A DNA stretch of 10,393 bases from JBBIRM01 sp964517975 (GTDB lineage: Bacteria > Desulfobacterota > BSN033 > UBA1163): positions 1-10,393 of the forward strand of contig CAZFDM010000225.1 of assembly GCA_964517975.1 (NCBI GenBank). The letters run 5' to 3'. The notes beneath the pieces were generated by a model. That model had not been told where the DNA came from. It made no database searches and worked only from the letters and a program-made list of their open reading frames with translations. Both the position numbers and the translations under genes were made by a program. Every line of letters starts with the position of its first letter. Position 1 is the first letter of the stretch. Shown here in pieces: positions 7,028-10,393 of this stretch.

Positions 7028-7633
7028 ATGGAAGATCTTATTTTAAAGCGATTTGAAGAATCTATCGAAATTAAAAGGCATTTTCTTAAGGAGAATCTAT
7101 CGAAACTCCTTGAAGCGGTTCAGTTAATCGTCCATACGTTTCAATCAGGAAACAAACTCCTCTTATTTGGAAATGGGGGCAGTGCTGCCGATGCCCAGCA
7201 TCTGGCCGCTGAATTTGTGAATCGCTATGAGATAGAAAGGCCTCCTCTTCCTGCCATGGCCCTCACCACGGATACCTCCATTCTCACAAGCGTCTCCAAC
7301 GATCTCAGTTTCGATGAGATCTTTTCTAAACAACTTCTTGCCTTAGGGAGAAAGGGAGATGTCGCCATTGGGATCAGTACAAGTGGAAACTCTTCCAATG
7401 TGATCCGGGCCTTTGAAGTGGCTAAAGAGATAGGGATGAAAACCATAGCGATCACTGGAAATGATGGTGGGAAACTTGTAAAGAGAGCGGATCTTTCCCT
7501 CATCGTCCCTTCAAGAAGTACCCCAAGAATTCAAGAGACTCATAGTTTAATTGGACACATCCTCTGTGAAATGGTAGAGCAGACTCTGTTTTCAAAAAGA
7601 TCCTTGAGGTCAAAAAGTCGAAGGCCGAGATGA
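7028..7633 (+). CDS. gmhA: phosphoheptose isomerase GmhA
   Basis: A 201-residue single-domain SIS protein. GmhA converts sedoheptulose 7-phosphate to glycero-manno-heptose 7-phosphate, the first step toward ADP-heptose for the LPS inner core, in the cytoplasm. Sugar-phosphate binding motifs are GNGGSAADAQHLAAEF (49-63) and STSGNSSN (117-124). The residues corresponding to the zinc ligands and catalytic groups of E. coli GmhA (H61, E65, Q172, H180) are all present as H58, E62, Q169 and H177 with matching spacing, which favours GmhA over DiaA-like SIS proteins. The best ribosome site (AAGGAGG, 7004-7010) is 17 nt from the ATG but 8 nt from an in-frame CTG at 7019, so translation might start three codons earlier. 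The basic tail (KRSLRSKSRRPR) is a slight extension. Its TGA overlaps the next start (ATGA). Confidence 0.93.
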   Translation: MEDLILKRFEESIEIKRHFLKENLSKLLEAVQLIVHTFQSGNKLLLFGNGGSAADAQHLAAEFVNRYEIERPPLPAMALTTDTSILTSVSNDLSFDEIFSKQLLALGRKGDVAIGISTSGNSSNVIRAFEVAKEIGMKTIAITGNDGGKLVKRADLSLIVPSRSTPRIQETHSLIGHILCEMVEQTLFSKRSLRSKSRRPR

Positions 7634-8577
7634 AATCACTGAATCTCAATCAGGTCAAATGGACCTCTCTAAAACGAAAGAAGCATAAGGTTGAAAAAGA
7701 CCTTCTTGCCCAACCCTGGAAGCAGGGTGAAACCCTAAACCATTTCTTAAACTCTTTGCCTTCTATTCTTGCAGGAAAAGACCTCAAGGAGGTGGTCGAA
7801 AGGATTTCAGAGGCGGTCAAGAAGAAAAGAATGGTCCTCTTAGGGATGGGGGCTCATCCCATCAAGGTGGGGCTCAGTCCCATTTTGATCGATTGGATGA
7901 AAAAGGGTGTCCTGAAGGGAATTGCTATGAATGGCGCCTGTTTGATTCATGACATTGAATTGGCCATGGTGGGCCATACCTCTGAGGAGGTGGATGAGGA
8001 ACTCTCCAGAGGCAGTTTTGGAATGGTTAGGGAGACTCACGAAATCATCAACCAGGCTATTCAAAAAGGGGCTGATCGTGGCCTGGGCATTGGTGAATCA
8101 CTGGGTGAGGAAATGACCAAAGGAGAATTTCCATATCGAGACCTCTCCCTGCTTTGGATGGGTAAAAGATTGGGAATTCCAATTACTATTCACGTCGCTA
8201 TTGGAACGGACATCACCCATATGGGACCCTTTGCAGATGGTTCATCCATTGGTAAGGGAAGCCTTAAGGATTTTCATACCTTTGTCTCTTTAGTATCAAA
8301 ATTGGAGAGGGGAGTTTTTATCAATCTTGGCTCTGCGGTCATCATTCCAGAAGTCTTTTTGAAAGCCCTCGCATGGGCCAGAAACCTTGGACACTCTGTT
8401 TCTCACCTCACCACCGTAAACATGGACTTTATCTCTCATTATCGGCCAATTCTAAATGTTGTAAAACGGCCAACCCTCAAAGGAGGAAAGGGATTTCACC
8501 TGATCGGCCATCATGAAGTGATGTTTCCCCTTCTGGCCGCCGCTGTCATAGAAAAAATGAAGGGGCTGAGGGATTAA
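7630..8577 (+). CDS. deoxyhypusine synthase-like protein
   Basis: A 315-residue soluble protein that I place in the deoxyhypusine synthase-like group by sequence pattern. Supporting blocks are GMGAHPIKVGLSP (72-84), IAMNGACLIHD (98-108), ELSRGSFGMVRET (124-136), a GTDITHMGPFADGSSIG stretch (192-208), INLGSAVIIPEVF (231-243) and RPILN (272-276). True deoxyhypusine synthases transfer an aminobutyl group from spermidine to a lysine of eIF5A using NAD. Bacteria lack eIF5A, so the bacterial homologues must do something else, for example act on another amine or small molecule. The WGK-type segment around the active lysine of the eukaryotic enzyme was not recognised. The start overlaps the gmhA stop by 4 nt, implying translational coupling and a possible link to heptose or envelope chemistry. 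That link is inference. The fold assignment is fairly confident, the reaction is not. Confidence 0.72.
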   Translation: MKSLNLNQVKWTSLKRKKHKVEKDLLAQPWKQGETLNHFLNSLPSILAGKDLKEVVERISEAVKKKRMVLLGMGAHPIKVGLSPILIDWMKKGVLKGIAMNGACLIHDIELAMVGHTSEEVDEELSRGSFGMVRETHEIINQAIQKGADRGLGIGESLGEEMTKGEFPYRDLSLLWMGKRLGIPITIHVAIGTDITHMGPFADGSSIGKGSLKDFHTFVSLVSKLERGVFINLGSAVIIPEVFLKALAWARNLGHSVSHLTTVNMDFISHYRPILNVVKRPTLKGGKGFHLIGHHEVMFPLLAAAVIEKMKGLRD

Positions 8578-8631
8578 GGATAATTTAAGGGAGGTGAGGT
8601 GGGGTTATACGGGGGTCAAGGGAAATCTCTG

Positions 8632-8638
8632 AAAGGAG
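8632..8638 (+). promoter_or_regulatory. ribosome binding site of the DUF6485-type gene
   Basis: AAAGGAG lies 7 nt before the ATG at 8646 and fixes the start of this very short gene. The 68-nt gap upstream (8578-8645) is G-rich but shows no clear promoter or terminator, so read-through from the preceding gene is plausible. Confidence 0.8.
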
Positions 8639-8645
8639 TTCTTCA

Positions 8646-8840
8646 ATGCTTGAATGTCATTTAGAAAAAAATAAGGAACAATGTCCCTGCACCTATGAGC
8701 CTTGTGAGCGAAAAGGCAGATGCTGTGAATGTATCACCTATCATTGGAGTAAGAAACAGTTGCCGGGTTGCTTCTTCACTCCAGAGGGTGAAAGAACCTA
8801 CGACCGGTCCATCCGTCGCTTCATCACTGAAAATAAATGA
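8646..8840 (+). CDS. small Cys-rich protein, DUF6485-type
   Basis: A 64-residue protein with eight cysteines: C4, C13, C15, C20, C26, C27, C29 and C42. The arrangement CPCTYEPCERKGRCCECITYHW followed by LPGCFF and a TYDRSIRRFI ending matches my recollection of the DUF6485 family, seen mostly in anaerobes. The cysteine spacing suggests binding of zinc or an Fe-S cluster; this is inference and no function is established. It is short, soluble and has no signal peptide. The family name is from memory of the pattern, but the gene itself is well supported by its ribosome site and conserved-looking composition. It sits between the deoxyhypusine synthase-like and GalT-like genes, without obvious functional relation to either. 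Confidence 0.82.
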   Translation: MLECHLEKNKEQCPCTYEPCERKGRCCECITYHWSKKQLPGCFFTPEGERTYDRSIRRFITENK

Positions 8841-8860
8841 AATTAACGAATGAAACGAAT

Positions 8861-8916
8861 TAACTCCCCCATTGGTATATTCCACCCCTTAAGATAAGGG
8901 TAGGTGAATGGGGTTA
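8861..8916 (+). promoter_or_regulatory. long nested hairpin upstream of the GalT-like gene
   Basis: The outer arms CCCCATT (8867-8873) and AATGGGG (8907-8913) pair, extended by TAA/TTA after a short bulge. Inside them CCCTTA (8886-8891) pairs with TAAGGG (8895-8900) around a 3-nt loop, with CAC (8883-8885) and GTG (8904-8906) adding to the stem across a bulge. It lies between the DUF6485-type stop (8840) and the GalT-like start (8940). A TTTTT run follows at 8922-8926, so it may be a partial terminator of the upstream gene or a 5' regulatory structure of the downstream one. No known riboswitch was recognised. A tandem AACGAAT pair (8845-8851, 8854-8860) precedes it. Confidence 0.5.
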
Positions 8917-8939
8917 TGAATCTTTTTGTTTGAGTAAAA

Positions 8940-9956
8940 ATGGAAATCAAATTTGAGAGATTTCACATCCAGTCGGATTACCGCATTCCTCAAGATGGAC
9001 TCAAGAGAGTCTCCATTCCCACAGAAATAAGAATTGATCCCCTTACCCGAAGGAGGAGTCGAATCACCACATGGGCTGTCCCTTCAAAGGGGACCATTGA
9101 TCTTTCCCAATTGGCTGAGGAGTCAAAGGGGTGTATCTTTTGTCCAGAAAATCTCTTATCAAAGACCCCTCTATTCTTAGAGGAGATCATCCCGGAAGGA
9201 AGAATCATCATTGGCAGGGCTACGGGTTTTCCAAATATTAATCCCTCAGGAACCTATGGCAGTGTCGTGGTTCTCTGTCCTGAACACTTCCTCCACCTTT
9301 ATGAATTGACCCCTGAAACCTATATAGATGGTCTCTCTGTCTCTTTGGAGATCATTAAGAGAACGATGGGGGTTGATAAAGATAGCCGATTCTGGCAGAT
9401 CAGTCAAAACTTTCTTCTTCCGGGAGGAAGCACTATCCTCCATCCCCATCTCCAGGTGATTGGCGATCCCTTCCCAACCAATGAAATGGAATGGCTTTTA
9501 AATGGAGGCAACACCTATTACCAGCGAAATGGAACCCTCTACTGGAAAGACCTCATTCAGATAGAGAAGGGACTGGGTAAACGGTATATTACCAATATTG
9601 GAAACGTTCACTGGTTTGTTCCTTTTGCACCCATCGGCTTTAATGAAGTGTGTGGGAGTGTGGAGGGTCATTGTTCTGTTACCACATTGGGTCAAGAGGA
9701 GATTGTCTCATTAGCCAAAGGTATTATCTGTACTTTAAAATATTATCATGAAAAAGGCCTAAACAGTTTTAACCTCTCTCTCTATTCCATAACTGGTGAG
9801 CCGTCTTATCAACTCCTCATTCGAATCATCTCAAGAACCCCTATTCAACCTCTTTATCCCAATGACTGGACCTCCTTCGAAGTTCTTCAATCTGAGTTGA
9901 CCTCAAACATCATCCCCGAGGAACTCTGCCGTGAAATCAAACCTTATTTTATCTAA
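8940..9956 (+). CDS. GalT-like nucleotidyltransferase (HIT superfamily)
   Basis: A 338-residue protein, close to the 348 of E. coli GalT, which exchanges UMP between UDP-glucose and galactose 1-phosphate through a covalent histidine intermediate. It shows the C65-x2-C68 pair (GCIFCPEN), H116 in VLCPEHFLHLYEL, and the active-site H168-P-H170-L-Q172 in STILHPHLQ. C65, C68, H116 and H168 match the zinc ligands of GalT, and H170 would be the nucleotidylated residue. A C-terminal half with NSFNLSLYS (275-283) fits the second HIT-like repeat. The family also includes phosphorylases that use other sugar nucleotides (for example ADP-glucose), so the exact substrates are open. The start is weakly supported: no good ribosome site precedes the ATG. 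It probably contributes to sugar-nucleotide supply; no galK or galE is in view. Confidence 0.82.
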   Translation: MEIKFERFHIQSDYRIPQDGLKRVSIPTEIRIDPLTRRRSRITTWAVPSKGTIDLSQLAEESKGCIFCPENLLSKTPLFLEEIIPEGRIIIGRATGFPNINPSGTYGSVVVLCPEHFLHLYELTPETYIDGLSVSLEIIKRTMGVDKDSRFWQISQNFLLPGGSTILHPHLQVIGDPFPTNEMEWLLNGGNTYYQRNGTLYWKDLIQIEKGLGKRYITNIGNVHWFVPFAPIGFNEVCGSVEGHCSVTTLGQEEIVSLAKGIICTLKYYHEKGLNSFNLSLYSITGEPSYQLLIRIISRTPIQPLYPNDWTSFEVLQSELTSNIIPEELCREIKPYFI

Positions 9957-9982
9957 AATAATTTGAACACGCCCATTATTTT
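9944..9982. terminator. AT-rich inverted repeats at the end of the GalT-like gene
   Basis: TTATTTTA (9944-9951) and TAAAATAA (9954-9961) form a near-perfect palindrome over the stop codon, and AAAATAAT (9955-9962) can pair instead with ATTATTTT (9975-9982) across a 12-nt loop. The stems contain no G-C pairs, so termination would be weak. They lie where transcription of the GalT-like gene and of the CRISPR array would converge. Confidence 0.3.
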
Positions 9983-10005
9983 CTAACTCTACGATCAATA
10001 TTAAC

Positions 10006-10393
10006 GTTTCAATCCACGCTCCCGCGCGGGGAGCGACCTGAAATCGTGTCCGTGACCGTGTCACGTGACTGGTTTCAATCCACGCTCCCGCGCGGGGAGC
10101 GACCATATCAGGGACAAAGGGATATCGGTTTATCGATGTTTCAATCCACGCTCCCGCGCGGGGAGCGACTCTATCTCTAAAAGAAGATTTCATGAAGAGA
10201 TTGTTTCAATCCACGCTCCCGCGCGGGGAGCGACCCACCCCTGCCAGGGCCCCGAGGCCTCCAATGATGTTTCAATCCACGCTCCCGCGCGGGGAGCGAC
10301 AAAATTATTCAATCAAAGATTGGGTTTCTTTTGCTGTTTCAATCCACGCTCCCGCGCGGGGAGCGACCTGAAATCGTGTCCGTGACCGTGTCA
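10006..10393 (-). CRISPR. type I-C CRISPR array, trailer end, partial
   Basis: Six identical 32-bp repeats lie at 10006-10037, 10072-10103, 10138-10169, 10203-10234, 10269-10300 and 10336-10367. The five complete spacers are 34, 34, 33, 34 and 35 bp, and a sixth is cut by the window edge. On the minus strand each repeat starts GTCGCTCCCC and ends TGGATTGAAAC, the hallmark of type I-C repeats processed by Cas5d. CGCTCCC and GGGAGCG give a 7-bp stem with a CGCGC loop. That orientation means transcription runs leftward, so the leader and any cas operon should lie to the right, outside the window. The leftmost repeat is intact although trailer-end repeats often degenerate. The sixth spacer equals the first over its 26 visible bases. 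Spacer base composition varies widely (10235-10268 GC-rich, 10301-10335 AT-rich), consistent with different sources; targets are unknown. Confidence 0.97.

Noticed and set aside
10065..10385. Open frame on the plus strand with repeated 'FNPRSRAGSD / IHAPARGA' peptides
   Set aside because: It is a translation of the CRISPR repeats. The repeated peptide follows the 32-bp repeat and shifts frame with spacer length. The minus-strand frame at 9903-10193 ('VAPRAGAWIET') is the same artefact.

Overview
The window looks like chromosomal DNA of an anaerobic Gram-negative bacterium, most plausibly of the former Deltaproteobacteria (Desulfobacterota or a related phylum). Support comes from heptose and lipid A type genes (outer membrane), an NtrC-type two-component pair with a many-membrane-segment kinase, a radical SAM/SPASM-like enzyme, a small Cys-rich DUF6485-type protein, and an acyl-CoA dehydrogenase fragment. 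The organism is an inference from gene content. No rRNA or tRNA gene was seen.

Left part (1-5964, all minus strand). The first 113 bases are the N-terminus of an acyl-CoA dehydrogenase-like protein running off the left edge. A gene-free stretch (114-506) follows, with a large imperfect inverted repeat (about 187-408) and a strong intrinsic terminator (450-480). That terminator ends a leftward unit made of a 46-residue two-helix membrane protein (1952-2092), easily missed because it is so short, and a 473-residue radical SAM enzyme (507-1928) whose correct start is set by an AGGAGG site. Next comes a sensor kinase / sigma-54-dependent response regulator pair (5908 down to 2369), separated by only 3 nt.

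Middle and right (5988-9956, all plus strand). A back-to-back promoter pair at 5959-6016 separates the kinase from a rightward run. The run holds a lipid A acyltransferase-like protein (LpxL/HtrB superfamily, with the usual acidic catalytic residue replaced by Thr), GmhA (sedoheptulose-7-phosphate isomerase), a deoxyhypusine-synthase-like protein whose start overlaps the gmhA stop, a DUF6485-type Cys-rich protein, and a GalT-like nucleotidyltransferase. The first members suggest envelope glycolipid synthesis. The GalT-like protein fits sugar-nucleotide metabolism but has its own spacer region with a long hairpin.

Right edge (10006-10393). A CRISPR array with type I-C repeats begins 49 nt after the GalT-like gene. 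Six 32-bp repeats are visible. By repeat orientation the array is transcribed leftward, so its leader and any cas genes should lie beyond the right edge. The last visible spacer repeats the first one over all 26 visible bases, so the window ends either in an internally duplicated array or at an assembly artefact.

The points most worth a second look are the duplicated spacer, the hidden small membrane gene coupled to the radical SAM gene, the large inverted repeat, and the deoxyhypusine-synthase-like gene translationally coupled to gmhA. I saw no clearly new defence or biosynthetic system within the window.
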